64,000 bases of DNA, from the NCBI GenBank assembly GCA_964023205.1, contig OZ026833.1:34698366-34762365 (forward strand). The letters are read 5' to 3'. Source of the DNA: Lutraria lutraria. Its lineage: Eukaryota; Mollusca; Bivalvia; Venerida; Mactridae. Positions 27,928-40,808 of the stretch are shown here, one piece after another. Numbering within the stretch: the first letter of the stretch is position 1; each line of letters starts with the position of its first letter. The notes under the pieces are model-generated. The model had not been told where the DNA came from. It saw only the letters and a list, made by a program, of their open reading frames with translations, and did not search any database. The position numbers were made by a program, and so were the translations under genes.

Positions 27928-28757
27928 ATTACCTGAATTAATTCAAGGAAACAAAACTGGACTAAGCTTCTGTCGAGAAAGTCTCCGCTAAAACTGCCAT
28001 TATCTTGTAGGTCTCTTAACTGCTCGATCCAGTATTGCATGTGGTGTCGTCTTAGGTATCCCCACCAACTTTCGATTCTTTGATTTTCGGTACTAGCTCA
28101 ATCGATATAAGATCTATCATGGTCAGGATAATCGCGCCTGAAAAATGTTTGAAAATTTCGGACGTGTCCATTCTCTGTCCCGTAATCTCTCCTAACAAAA
28201 CGAGGACATCCACCATATCTTTTTACAGCTTCCAGATAGTAGCCACCGATTACCCTAGGGTTATTATTTGTATTATACACATTCAGCCAAATCATACGTC
28301 TGGAGAAACCACAAATGCAACCGCTTACACAAAGTCCGAATGGCTTTAGTTTATCGTAGCCATCCAAGTGCCAGATGAAATTTGGACCAGCAGCATAATA
28401 AGCACGCCTGCGAATACTTCTTGCTCGCCTCAGAGACACTCCAACCGGGTCCAAGTGGTTTAAAATGATACGCACATCTTCCATTCGTATATCCAAACCA
28501 CATTCCATACACCTAGCGGTCATCATACGATATCCATGTAATTGACCGGATTGACGAAGTTCGTTATGTATAAAATGAATTCCGCTATATATGTCTGAGT
28601 AATTTCTTCTTTTCAGTCCTAGCATTTTCAAGATTCTCTTCAAATGGCGAATACTGATCTGAACGCCACAGTCCTTACTTAAAACATACTGGATTTCCCA
28701 GTTTTTCAACCCCTTATTAAACAAATTACAAATTAGCGATTCCCTGTCCATTATCAA
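27928..28757 (-). pseudogene. IS3-like (rve) integrase/transposase, one frameshift
   Basis: A 219-residue frame from ATG at 28757 has a helix-turn-helix-like N-terminus (WEIQYVLSKDCGVQISIRHLKRIL), an HxxGYR segment (about 75) and an integrase core with FIWHLDGYDKLKPFG (Asp132) and RRDYGTENG (Asp191). The frame ends near 28098, but shifting frame there restores STENQRIESWW, which carries the expected catalytic Glu, and stays open to 27928. All three DDE residues therefore remain and a single small indel separates the last from the others. The organisation suggests the eukaryotic IS3-like (IS3EU) group; this assignment is from memory of family motifs. Confidence 0.75.
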
Positions 28758-28798
28758 AATGGCAGAACTGACACTTATTCTTATTGGTCAGCTATCGA

Positions 28799-28879
28799 GT
28801 GCGCACGTAGTAGCTATTGCGTGCGCACGTAGTAGCTATCACGTGCGCACACAGTAGCTATCACGTGCGCACGCGGTAA
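28799..28879. repeat. 22-bp CG-rich tandem repeat, four units
   Basis: GTGCGCAC starts units at 28799, 28821, 28843 and 28865, each followed by a variant of GTAGTAGCTATCAC. The core GTGCGCAC is palindromic. The array lies 42 bp upstream of the integrase-like ATG, where subterminal transposase-binding repeats or a promoter would sit. Confidence 0.85.
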
Positions 28880-28904
28880 ATAAAATATTCCCTATGTCCC
28901 CTTT

Positions 28905-29150
28905 ATGCCACCGTACGTATCGATAGATCGGGGGCATATTTTGTTTTTGGCCTCTCTGTTTGTCTGTCTGTTTGTCTGTTTGTACCAAACTTTAACATTG
29001 CCTATAACAAAACGCCTGCACCTACATCCATCAAACTTCATATGTAGGTTCCTCATGACAACCTCTACAGGACCTGTGCATTTTCAGGTCAGTAGGTCAA
29101 AGCTCAAGGTCACAGGGTCATTGCGTTTTTAAAAAATCCGACATTTCTTT
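28905..29150. repeat. Interspersed molluscan-type repeat, copy 1
   Basis: It shows GGGGGCATATTTTG, then repeated TGTTTGTCTG, then CTACAGGACCTGTGCATTTT and AGGTCAGTAGGTCAAAG. The CTACAGGACCTGTGCATTTT block and the AACTTCATAT block recur in the copy at 29530. Non-coding. Confidence 0.6.
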
Positions 29151-29529
29151 TTGGATACTACTACTACATTTTTCATGGGATTTTGACGAAACTTTCATTT
29201 TTGACGGAATTATGGCCTTTTGTTTATTTTGTGTGATTGTAACAGCGAAGTACTCTTGTTTCTTGTTTTCTCAAGGGATTTTGATAAAACTTTCATGGAA
29301 CTATTGTTATCGAGATACCCAATTCATGTTGTAAAGATTTTATGATTCGATAAATTTTGACGGAATTATGGCCCTTTGTTTATTTTGTGCATATGTAATA
29401 TATAGCGAAATACTCTTTTGTTTGCAACTACTTCTGTATTTCTCAAGGGATTTTTACCAAACTTTGATAGAACTATTGTCACCAAGTTCACCAGGTCATA
29501 TTGTATGGGTTTTGTGATTCGATCATTTT

Positions 29530-29695
29530 TAGCAGATTTACTGCCCTTTGTTTGCCTGTACCGAAATTTAACCTTGCCTATTAAATCAAAACGCTACCAC
29601 CTGCAATCATCAAACTTCATATCTTGGTCCATCATGACAATCTCTACAGGACCTGTGCATTTTCAAAAAGGGCAACCGGAGGGGGCATAGTGTTT
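29530..29695. repeat. Interspersed molluscan-type repeat, copy 2
   Basis: It shares CTGTACCGAAATTTAACCTTGCC, TCAAACTTCATAT and CTACAGGACCTGTGCATTTT with copy 1, and ends near GGAGGGGGCATAGTG. Confidence 0.55.
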
Positions 29696-32274
29696 AAAAA
29701 ACACATCTTGTTTAGGATATTTTTTTTCGTGACAAACCCTTTTGACGTCATCAAGCTAACACTAGCGATGATGTGAGTATTACGTGACCTGGGTGTACAC
29801 ATTGATGAAAAATAGGTAAAATGCTATGTAGGATGTTTAAATACAGAGCTAATTAAAATTGTACTGTAACAAATCGAGTTTACAGCAAAACAAATAAACC
29901 AATTAAACTTTACTGATGCCTGTTTAAATAATTTATTGATAAACATGTTATCTTTCTTTATGTTCCCGTTAATTAGGTAGTTTCACAAGATACCTATTTT
30001 GATCTTAAGATCAAGGAAACTCTGTAAGAGGAGTTTGTCTCATAATACTTCAACTCATTGAACTTTACCCTGATCAATTTGATTTTAGGATAACATGGTT
30101 GATTATCTTTGATAATCTGATCGACGCGAATGACGTTTAACGTCCGTACGGACATATCCTCGGGGAAGATAATGTTACAAAATGTAGATACCGATAAGTA
30201 CTTATATATACTTAATAATCTCGATAGGAATCGTTGGAGTTTGGTTAGCTGCTACTAGCACGTAGAATAACCGTGAAGAAAAAGATTCGAAACCGATTAA
30301 ATTTAAATACATTCAAATACTTTGCAAATTCCTGTTATAAACAGGTAAAATATGCAATAATACATACTGTTTACATTATCAACTGCCACAGTGACATTGG
30401 ATAGCGAATGCTAATTTCGTCCTCATAATTAACAATACATGTAGTAAATTGCACTATTTTATGTATATACAGACATGAGATTATTTCTTTCTCTCTTTTT
30501 TGTACCCAAATCTTTGGGAAAATGCTTGACAATATCTGTTTAAATATGGACCATCATTTAAAATCCGTGTACATTGTATTTGAAAAAAGTATGATGGAGG
30601 TGACAAACGTACATGTGTATTGTTATGATCATGCCATATGAGAATTACATGCAATTGAATTGAACAGCGTTATATTGATGTATACCAGTATTGACATGAC
30701 ATGATGAGCATGTATTTGTATTTATGCTTGAGTAATCTGAACACCACGTACTCATGGGCATATTGTCCACATGAAAATATGAAATAAATCTGGTAAAATC
30801 TTATATTGCCGTAATGTTGATACTAAATCATTAAAACCTTTTCTTTAGGCGGTTGTTTTTGTTTGTTTTTGTGAAATCAGACTTGAGACATTTTGTTCAG
30901 GTTTTATTAAATAATACAAAGGGATATGATTACATTATAGACAACAAAGATCAAATCATTCATACAAACACGAGAGTTAAGTTAAGTAACAACGAACAAA
31001 TACATACAAGTTTGGTACACACCACTGATATAAGAAACAGTGTCTGTTTAAGTTTCATGTTGGTAATTTATATTTAGACCAAAGTAAAAATACCACTTGC
31101 AGAGCTCCAGATAAATATTTGGGCAAGTGGTATTTTACTCCCTGTTTTCTTTAAGCAGGGAGTATTTACCCCTTAAAATGGTTTTATTTGTGGGGGTATT
31201 TCAATTTTTTGAAGGGTAATGACTGTCATCGATTTACTCTAAAGGGTATTCACTTATAAACACAATCTCTATCCAGAGTTGTCGTTCTGAAAGGAATCTC
31301 ATACATAAACTAAATGATAGGAAACTGACATCCGAGTCTGGTATCTCTTCGTTATATTATCCATGTTTTGATATTTGTACTTCCGTAATCGGTATATTTA
31401 ACATTGTAATCCAAAGCCAAACATAGCGGAATACAATGTTAAATAATCCCTAATGGCACAGCTTACAACGGAGGAGACTCATATAAAAGACTAAAATATA
31501 TACAAAAGAATGTTATTGATCAGTGTTGTTTGCCAAGAATTTTGGCATTGAGACGTAGACAGAGGTATGTGTGGTTTGGAAAAGAACGACAAATCTGGGT
31601 AGATGTTGTTATAACTTTAAACGTAATTAGCTGCATTGTGTTCTTCTGTACTTAATCTGTACATCATTGGCACATTACCTTTCGTACAGATACTGCATTT
31701 TAATTTGATATCAGAGCTAGATTTGTCGACAATTAACCACGGATGCATAGATTTCCATAACTGGATAGTTTTTCCGACAATTTCTCATTGGCGTGATGCT
31801 TACGATTTTTCCTAATAGACGGTTAACATATGAGAGAGTTTATTTATTTCAGATTCATAAGGCTCTCAGGCCCATGTGAACAACATATTTACATACATAA
31901 GTATATACAAATACATAGACGTAGCAAGTTGACAAAAGAGATGGTATAAATGTACATTAAGATTGGTCACCACATATATACGTATACAACTACAGTTTAA
32001 ACGGAGAAGGTGGAAAAAATGTTTATAGTTCATACATTTATGCATATTTAACTTATAAGAGGGAAAAAATAATCTGAAAGCTGTGACTTTACAAAAATTA
32101 TTTAGACAGTACAACAATTACAATAAAAAGAAAGAGAGAATATATGTATATATACATATATAAAGTGTTTACTACTAAATTGATTTGGTAACAATTTAAG
32201 ATAGTTTAACTGGAACAATATAATGTAATATTTACATGAAATAATCAAATACAGGACGATTTATACTAATAGAT
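29696..32274. other. Spacer, no gene seen
   Basis: AT-rich. Short frames (for example around 30853 and 31866) have no recognisable features and are not called. Confidence 0.5.
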
Positions 32275-32690
32275 ACATTATGACATTCTTACTGATGACA
32301 TGTTTACACTTATATATACATTATGACATTCTTACTGATGACACATTTACACTTATATATACATTATGACATTCTTACTGATGACACATTTACACTTATA
32401 TATACATTACCACTTTTTTACTGATGACACATTTACACTTATATATACATTATGACATTCTTACTGATGACATGTTTACACTTATATATACATTATGACA
32501 TTCTTACTGATGACACATTTACACTTATATATACATTATGACATTCTTACTGATGACACATTTACACTTATATATACATTACGACATTTTTACTGATGAC
32601 ACATTTACACTTATATATACATTATGACATTCTTACTGATGACATGTTTACACTATATATATATTATGGTATTTTAACTGATGATATAAC
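32275..32690. repeat. 43-bp minisatellite, about nine copies
   Basis: The unit begins TGATGACACATTTACACTTA and ends ATGACATTCTTAC. Starts such as 32293 and 32336 are 43 bp apart. Two unit types alternate, TGATGACACATTTAC and TGATGACATGTTTAC, hinting at a higher-order arrangement. Diverged single units continue to about 32820. Confidence 0.9.
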
Positions 32691-33262
32691 ATATGTTTAA
32701 AGACACATAGATTCAGTTTTCACAGAACATAAATGCATGACGTAATCAATACAGAGGAAGGTTTAAAGTTACATATACATTTTGACATTTTGATTGACGA
32801 TATAACATGTTTGAAGAGACATGGATTCAGATCTTCACCAACATAAAAGCATGATGTGATATATATTTATTATATTAATATAGTAATATATACTTACTTG
32901 TGTCGGATGTAAGTCTTATAACATAGAAAAATAAAACGAGTGTGATAAAACATGCATATATGTGTATATTAATAGACTAAGAGGAATACATACTCATATA
33001 AGTAATAAGTAAACTAATCTGTCAAAAAGGACAGTAAACGTTGTTGAAATTGCAAACAATTATTTGTGCAAAAAGAAATACAATGTATACGCAAGTGTTT
33101 GTTTAAAAACTATACATAGCTGCAGTTTAAGATTACGTATGGGTATAACAAGAGTATTAAGCAAGTATACAAATATAATCCACATAGACTTATATATGAC
33201 TGATACTGTTTCGTACTTCGAATGCTTTGAAAATATATACACTCAACTTCTTAATGACAGAT
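32691..33262. other. AT-rich spacer, possible LINE 3' region
   Basis: No gene seen. It lies downstream of the minus-strand LINE relic and may be its 3' untranslated part. Confidence 0.35.
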
Positions 33263-34330
33263 TCAATAGTAACTGTTTATATATCTTTTGCGTAGATCAT
33301 TAAAAAGAATGCATTCTAACATAAAATGAAATTCATCGTCTAACTTGTTACATAAATTACATTTTCTATTGTCTCTTGCCATCACAGGTCTTTGCCATCT
33401 ACCAGATTCTATTTTTAGGTTATGAGAGGAAAGTAAAAGCCGTGTCATGGCAATTCTATATTTTGGAATATTTAATATACTAAGGAAATATTGAAAATTG
33501 TGTTCAATTACATTATTATACAATATTGATCTGGTCGAATTGTTTATTCTTGCTTGCCAGGCCTGCAAATTATTATCTTTTAAACGTTGTTTGAATATGC
33601 ACATAAACTAATCAATATTGCCAACTCCTTGTTGCAACCATACGTCATAGAATCCAATTCTAGAAAGTAAATCTCTAACTAAAGTGACCCAAGAAGTTAT
33701 ATTTGGATTTGCATCAGCGTCTCGTTTGAGTGTGTCATAAATTATTCTACGAAATTTGCATTCATTGCTATTCACAATTTTCAACCAAAATTTTATAATT
33801 CGAAGATAGCGTATATTTATCAAACTAAATCTGCCTATAATACCGTATATAAAATCATTTGTCGTTGAACGCTTAACCTGAAGTATGTTTTTTAAGTATA
33901 TGGTATGTATACGTTCAATATTAACAGCTGTGTGGAATCCCCACACTTCGCACCCGTAGCATAATATTGGCAAGATTAATTTGTCGAATAATTCAAGTTT
34001 GTGATAAACACCAATATTTTCAAATTTAATTAAGTATTTGTTCAGTCTGAATATAGCTTTTAATGCTTTGTCTGATAAATTTAATTGAGTTTCATTAAAT
34101 GACCCACCTTGAGTAAAAATGATGCCCAAGTAAGAAAATGTTTTAACGATTTCAATAGGATTATTATTGTACATAAAATTCAGATAACGCGGTAAAGCGC
34201 CCGCTTTTCTGAAAACGACTATTTTGGTTTTATTGGAATTGACTTTGAGTTTCCATTTTTTGCAGTAATCATATAATAATACAATAAACATATACCGATC
34301 AATTCGTTCAATATTACTATACAAAGTCAA
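33263..34330 (-). pseudogene. LINE ORF2 C-terminal part, one in-frame stop
   Basis: The upper frame (34330-33611) has WKLKVNSNKTKIVVF, FSYLGIIFTQGGSF and LPILCYGCEVWGF in the order found after the catalytic palm of non-LTR reverse transcriptases. A single in-frame TAG at 33608-33610 separates it from the rest, which continues in the same frame and ends in a zinc-knuckle-like CNLCNKLDDEFHFMLEC. The YADD palm is missing upstream, so the copy is truncated. The stop could be recent. Confidence 0.85.
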
Positions 34331-35281
34331 GTCAAAGTCAAAATATATACAGAAACGTGATCCATCTTTAGATTTAACCCTTGTTATATATTTTAAGATA
34401 CTAGGGGTGCCAATTGGTTGTTTATCACGTTTTGTTGCCGATTTAAAAGCAGTGCAAAAAAGCAGTGCAAAAAAGCAGTAAATAATTACAACACATACAA
34501 GAATAATACGACAAATGTTACGTGGAAGCAGTGTTTCCGTGGGTCTACACTGTTTTCAAACAATTGTTCAGTTAGATTCGGCGGGCGGTTGACATAACCA
34601 GATTTCTGGACTGTCTTACTAACTCTTTCACAACGAGCCGGTAACTTCACCATAAACGGAGGAAAATCGAAATTGTAGTCAAATTTTCATAGAAGGGTAT
34701 GACCTACAACGACCGAAATTAAAACCCGCGACCACAGGCTCGCTGGGTTACAAATCCAGCGCACTGACATCTGGATATTGTTGATAGCATGACTATATCA
34801 CTCATATTGTTATGTAAATAACATAAATTGAGTTAATAAAAAGTGTTAGTTTGTTTGTAGAAAATGGGACAAATATAATCTTACCCTACGTCACTATACG
34901 CTGTCAGGATTTGCCACAATATATTTTATGGTTGTGTCAGAATATTTGTCATAAACTATGGTAATTCATATAATTAACTGAGGTATTTATCCTCATCATT
35001 TAATGATTACTCCTGAGTCGAAAACGTCTTCATTGTGATAGAAAAAGAGTCTTCATTGTTTTGATACATTCGCAGATTTCGGTAGTCTTATAAATCTCGA
35101 AACTTAATACAACGTTTTGTCCACTAGTTCCACTATTATCTCAAGCTTTATAAATGAAATATACGGACTTGTGAACTCAACGCTTTCGCTCAAATGACAT
35201 GTTTTGAGTTTATGAAAAAGATCTCTACCCCATCGTCTACAGTCAGACAATTTGTTAGAGTAAAGCTTGGTATTGGATCCG
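34331..35281. other. Spacer containing a SINE fragment
   Basis: Apart from the minus-strand SINE head at 34715-34785, nothing was identified. Part of this stretch is presumably the 3' untranslated region of the receptor gene to its right. Confidence 0.4.
34715..34785 (-). mobile_element. tRNA-derived SINE head fragment
   Basis: On the minus strand GCGCTGGATTTGTAACCCAG is followed by GGTCGCGGGTTTTAATTTCG, with the layout of a tRNA anticodon arm and B-box. The B-box is mutated from GGGTTCGAATC. It is a short relic. Confidence 0.5.
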
Positions 35282-36748
35282 TCATTTGGTACGTCCAGGG
35301 ACGGCATTTTGATCCATTGGGCCGGAAACGGTACCGTGCTTTCGTCCAGGGACGGAAAACGTGTCATTTACACTCCCAGAAATAAAGCTGCCATCAGAAC
35401 GACCAGGTACGTTATCATTGCTGGTTGTATCTGATTGTCTTACACCAACAGTTGTCATATTAATACCACTGTCAGGGACACAGACCGCGTTAGCTGGACT
35501 AGATGCACTGACTATACCTGATTGTCTGTGAACACTTATGTCATCAATTTCTACGTTGTCTGCTCGTCCTCCAGCTGAACCGGAGATATTAGATGCATTA
35601 GAAGAAAGCTCGCATATGTGCATGAATAAATAAAAGACAATGACACTAGCAAGAATTGTAAATAACGCACCAAAGAATATATACCGGAACATATGGACAT
35701 TGTCCACTTGTTCACACACTGCTCGCCTACTAACATCGCAATTTTCAACCAGTACAAACAAATTGTCCGCCTGTAACATTACAGAAATACAGTTGTTGAC
35801 ATATTGGTCAGTGTTGAAAGTAAAAAGTTCCCGATATCCATTTATGAGGTATAGTCTGTCTTGCTGGTGTCTATCAAAGACATGTATGAGATCTTGTAAG
35901 TTTTCATCAGTGGCTAACTGCCCCGAGTATTGGTCACACAGTAACTTAGCATCGATAATATTTGTTGATCGTTTATGCACAGGTACTACACATTGCTGTA
36001 AAAGACCATGTCCTGAGACCCTGGAACATTCCAAAGGTTGCTCACCCTTATCCATAAGGCATACAACTCCGTCAATATAAGAATCACAAAATCCACTGAA
36101 TATATTTACTCCACCAGTAAATGTTTTTACGAGATATTGACACAACTGGAAACGATCGTCATAGTTGTCGATTTTCGTGTCTTTACTGAAAGAACTGGTT
36201 GATAATACAGAAAAGAAATGATAGCCAGTAAAATTTACTGTATGTTCTATTGGATAGTAGTAAGTGTCGCAATATCTATCACCAACCACTGCACTATCGT
36301 TATACTCGTTAACACAATAACAAACGTCCTCAGTATAACCAAACTGGGTGGACAATGGCTTTTCAGCATAACATTCACGAGCGCATTGATACAGGGTACC
36401 GTTTAATTGAGTATCTGACCTCTCTATGTCTAAACCAGTATCATTTTTTGACAATAAATACCTTGATTGGTGTAGACATTCAACATAAGAGAATGTTGGT
36501 GAGATAAAGCCGTATCCAGATAGTCGCACTATATCGCCATCTTGTAATGAGTACTTCAATAAACTGATGGTGGGATAATCTTGGAAAACATATTTCATGG
36601 AAACAGGTACACAATCGACACAATATTCATTCGGCACGCCATCTTGACAAATGCCGTCTACTATCCTTAGTTTCTTAGATTCTGTCGTATCAATATATCC
36701 AAAATATAGGTATACAATAGATAAATAAGTAATACAAACAATATCCAT
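35282..36748 (-). CDS. Single-exon type I membrane receptor, WSC-like plus C-type-lectin-like
   Basis: The 488-residue frame has no internal stop. A hydrophobic N-terminus (about 3-18) looks like a signal peptide. The ectodomain has many Cys and N-glycosylation sites (NDTG, NGTL, NDSA, NFTG). Residues about 80-160 with CARECYAEKPLS, QFGYTEDVCYC are WSC-like. Residues about 245-347, with AKLLCDQYSGQLA, NCISVML and RAVCEQ, resemble a C-type lectin-like fold lacking the canonical Ca-binding EPN/QPD and WND motifs. A membrane segment follows (about 353-378, FRYIFFGALFTILASVIVFYLF). A 109-residue Ser-rich cytoplasmic tail contains three VPGR motifs. I infer a cell-surface recognition protein; multi-copy families of this kind are common in molluscs. 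The ligand is unknown. Confidence 0.8.
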   Translation of the reverse strand: MDIVCITYLSIVYLYFGYIDTTESKKLRIVDGICQDGVPNEYCVDCVPVSMKYVFQDYPTISLLKYSLQDGDIVRLSGYGFISPTFSYVECLHQSRYLLSKNDTGLDIERSDTQLNGTLYQCARECYAEKPLSTQFGYTEDVCYCVNEYNDSAVVGDRYCDTYYYPIEHTVNFTGYHFFSVLSTSSFSKDTKIDNYDDRFQLCQYLVKTFTGGVNIFSGFCDSYIDGVVCLMDKGEQPLECSRVSGHGLLQQCVVPVHKRSTNIIDAKLLCDQYSGQLATDENLQDLIHVFDRHQQDRLYLINGYRELFTFNTDQYVNNCISVMLQADNLFVLVENCDVSRRAVCEQVDNVHMFRYIFFGALFTILASVIVFYLFMHICELSSNASNISGSAGGRADNVEIDDISVHRQSGIVSASSPANAVCVPDSGINMTTVGVRQSDTTSNDNVPGRSDGSFISGSVNDTFSVPGRKHGTVSGPMDQNAVPGRTK

Positions 36749-39700
36749 GTTTTGCTTGTAATTTCGACTGTGGAAATGTTAAGAAATACAGCGTAAATAA
36801 TTATGAAACTCTTGACGTAAAGTAGATAGTTATATTCTAGATGTATCATGAGCACATGGTAAGTCTAAATGAGCACGCCTTCATCATTTGATCAATGATA
36901 AACAGGCCATGGGAAAAATATAAAGTTTTGTTGGTTTACAACACTCGGATATTACCCCGATATTCTCTCGCGGGAAATAAACACCCTGACAAGCACATTG
37001 AATATCTTTATGTTTCATTATAGTCTCATATAGCGAGTATGTATATACAATGTAATATGTATGTATTTATTTCTAGTATACCATCAAATACTAGTACACC
37101 AGGCGCATTTATCCTATGTTCTATACCACAATCTCTGGACAAATTGCAACCAAACATTTACTTTCATATTATATCATTTAACCTTATTTCAAGTGAGTAT
37201 TTCCTATACATAAATGTGAAACAAACTATTATATATCCTTATTTAAATATGCAGTGTATATTTGTTCGTCCGAAGAAAGTTGATTACAAAAGTATTTCAA
37301 ATTTTAAGTCACCCTTTGAGAATCGAAGCCATACAGCCAGCGCGCCAAATCAGAGCAATGGCAATTGTCTTCAGATTATTGGTTGAAATATCCATAGATC
37401 ATGTTCTTTATAACCAGGTAGGGGTATATACTTCTCATTGATTTGTTTCATTATAATGACGTTACGCAATGATTATATGGTAGTCATGTCGGACCATCGA
37501 ATTCCGGTGCGTCCACAAGTTATATCAGATACTCATAATAGAATAAATTTCTTTTAGTGACCACTGAAATATCAAAACCGCCTCATTATAGCGACTATTT
37601 ATTTTCAGACCAGTGATCAATGTCTGCTTTGGACACCATGATGGCTTTAATCAGCGCCCTAGCCATGCTGAGGCACGCCCAGGCAGTTGCCTCGGCTAAC
37701 ATTTGCAAAGCAATAACAAAAATAACTTGGGAAATCAATTTACTGAAATGTTAGAATAGGATAAGCTGTCACATATATTCTAAGTACATTGTATCAGGTT
37801 CCTTGAAGGCTTCACAAACCATGTTTTAACCTAAAATTATCGGAATCATGAACGTTGTATATGGCAGTTTTGTAATAATAAAGTTATACTTTACTATACG
37901 TCATGTATGAACATTATTTGCTGAAATATACAACAAGCGATATGACGCTCAGAGTTTAAAACAAGCGTTATATACATTATGTTCATTATAACACTATCGA
38001 ATGCATCTTCGTTAGATGGAATTTGTTGAAAAAAATATTTTTACTGCTCTGCAAATTTCTAGTCAATTACTCGGCGTGTCTCAGCGAGGCTACGACAATC
38101 TTATGTACAATGTACGAGGGCTGTCCTGGAAGTAAGTAGAATTTCTCTACAGCATGATTATTTACTAGACTACTGAGTAAAAATGTCTCTATTAATCTAA
38201 AACACCTCAAACATATAATTTGATATAGCTTATTTCTCGTTATAAATAGCCGTCTCCAGAGTAACAGCCGTACATCTAAGCGTCAGACCCTCTGATAACT
38301 GAAGTACATCAAGGGGGGTAATTATTCTAATCCTTTTCAATAAACGTCAAAATGTTTTAACTAGTATTTAGATAGATTAACTGAATTATATTGTATCATC
38401 ATACTAATTGATAATTAGCGTTCTTAGCGTATGAAGCCAACGATTCCTGCCTCAATACCATTCCTAGAACGTTCTTTTGGCTGATTTTTTTTAATCGCTC
38501 GTGAAGCCTAAATCGACTTGGCTATTTTGGTGTTCACTGTTTGTGGTTGGGACATGTCCGCTATATACTGTCATTTAAAGCGCGTGTTTCGTTTGTTGTG
38601 GACATATGTCTGTTGTTCACGGGCGCCTCTTAGCACTGGTTATAACTGTATTTATTTCTGAGAGTATGGTAGGAATAAAAATAGTAAAAAATTGAGTTTG
38701 GTTTAGAATAATATTTTATAAATATGCCATTAACACATTAACCGAAGCCAGGTGTGAATCGCCTTCTTAGAGTACTTGAATTTGTATAGAGTGTATATAT
38801 CATACCCCGGGGGTACACGTATTAACTACGTAGACGTAAAAAGGACCTAATTTGCAAATATTCACTAATAGTGCTTTAATTGACGTTTCAAATATTACCG
38901 GACTTCACCAACATATTGTACATTACAACGCGAAGTGCCATTTAAAAGAAATGTTGATTTGGTGTTACAGTGAATTTACTAGACATGAAAATACGCTCGA
39001 AGCCTATTGTTATTCACATTTTGTCTTGTATTATCGCGTTGGTATAAAGTATTGATATTTCGTTGGATATGATCATGTATGGTCTTTACAGACCGTCATC
39101 ATCAGACGCTTTGCGTCTATTTTTCTTTCGTCCCTGGGTGTCGAGGGACGGAAAACCTGCCTGATGCGTGTTTGTGGTCGCACGGTCATGCAAAGCTCCC
39201 CTGTCTGTCTACACATGTAAGGTATCTCTCTTATATTGACATTTTTTATTATTATTACCTGTTGGTCTCTTCTATGTAATGAGTGTGTATTGGCAAATAT
39301 TTTCATACTTATTATCTGTTGGCATATCCTTTAAATTACCGTTGCAATTGGCACCTTGATCTATCAGCATTCATAATAATATTCAGATACTTTTGACCGA
39401 TGGTACACTTTTAATAACCCAGAAGAATGTTTCAAATTGTTCATTTTTCGTAATTTCGTAGTTGCCTGTTACTCCAAAAATCTCCGTGTTCAAGTAATAC
39501 CATTTGGACCGCTGCATGTTTCCGTCTGTAAGTTATTTTTGCCTGTTTTGCATCTGTAAGTTAACACCAGAGTAGACAGACAGGAGACATAGGGTTCTCT
39601 GAGTGAGGGATTATATCATGGGAAAGTGTTCACCGGGAGAGGCTTCCCGGAATAGCGTCTTCCTTTAGGGCTCACAGGAGAGTTGGTACTGGGGGTTTGT

Positions 39701-40808
39701 TCTTTGGGGAGGGTCCCAGGGGTGGGTACCTTTGGCAGTGGAAGATTACAATATATAAGAAAAATCTACCGAATAATATTATCTAATAAAAAAGCTAGTT
39801 ATTATTGAACCAATGAAATATGTAGGCCTACAGCAATTCTTGAGTTATTTGATTTAAAAAACGGGCGTATATCAAAACTATCAATTTTCACACTGTCTCA
39901 TGCCTAAACATTTAAGAGAAATATAAAAAATTGATTCTGAAATTAGTGGTATTCATAATGAAATATCACCCACGATTGTCTTAATTATATTATTTTCTTA
40001 AAACGAAAGAAAGAAATTTACATCCAAAATAGCGTTTTATGATCTGAATACAATATAGGTCGATTTAGCTTTTGCTGAGTTATTGCTTGAAATAAAAGAC
40101 CACAATAAATGATCACATGCGCACTATATAATACTACATGCGTCTCCAGAAAGCATCTGTTGTACCTCCAACTATATTTTCATATCCGCACGAAACATTA
40201 ACGAAACATTGGTGATTGGTTAATTGATTTAAGATCTTTTTTAACATAATTAAACACAACTCTGTTATAATTACAGTTTATCAATAAGAAGTGTTTGACC
40301 GAATGTTAAGCAAGACCATGTTTAAACTAACACTTCCTGTAACGCCCTCCATTTAACTAACTCTTCAGTAGAAGGACACAATATTATTGTCATGCTTAAC
40401 AAACGAACCATCCATTTGCGTGAACAAGTCGTCACTAAACGAGGTTCACCTGTCTGTATAACATGCAATTATGATATAGACAAGCTATTAATAATCCCTA
40501 ACAATTATTTGACAACTGGTACATAATTATGATATACGTTTTTGTCTATCTGTACCGGACAATCCACCGATATAAATGTCATAAAGTACAAGTCCATGTA
40601 CAAGTCTGTACTTTAGTTGTTTGTCCGTCTAACTTGACAGGATTGTGTAAGTTTTTGACGAAGTGGTCGATCATATCAAGCAGTACGGCCGAACGTTATT
40701 AGTGACTATTTTGTCACGTTTCGTGGATATTCGAGCGATATTTAGTTAAGAGATCTTGTTATTTTTAGATTTTTCATTTTTTCTCAATTATATGTGTGTT
40801 ATCTCACA
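36749..40808. other. Intergenic spacer, no gene seen
   Basis: Four kilobases of AT-rich sequence between the receptor gene (transcribed leftward) and the carotenoid oxygenase gene (transcribed rightward), so it should hold both promoters. The short open frames lack protein-like features. I could not place a convincing TATA box for either gene. Confidence 0.5.

Noticed and set aside
38852..39306. Small gene between the receptor and the oxygenase
   Set aside because: Overlapping short frames on both strands with no splice partners, domain or composition signal.
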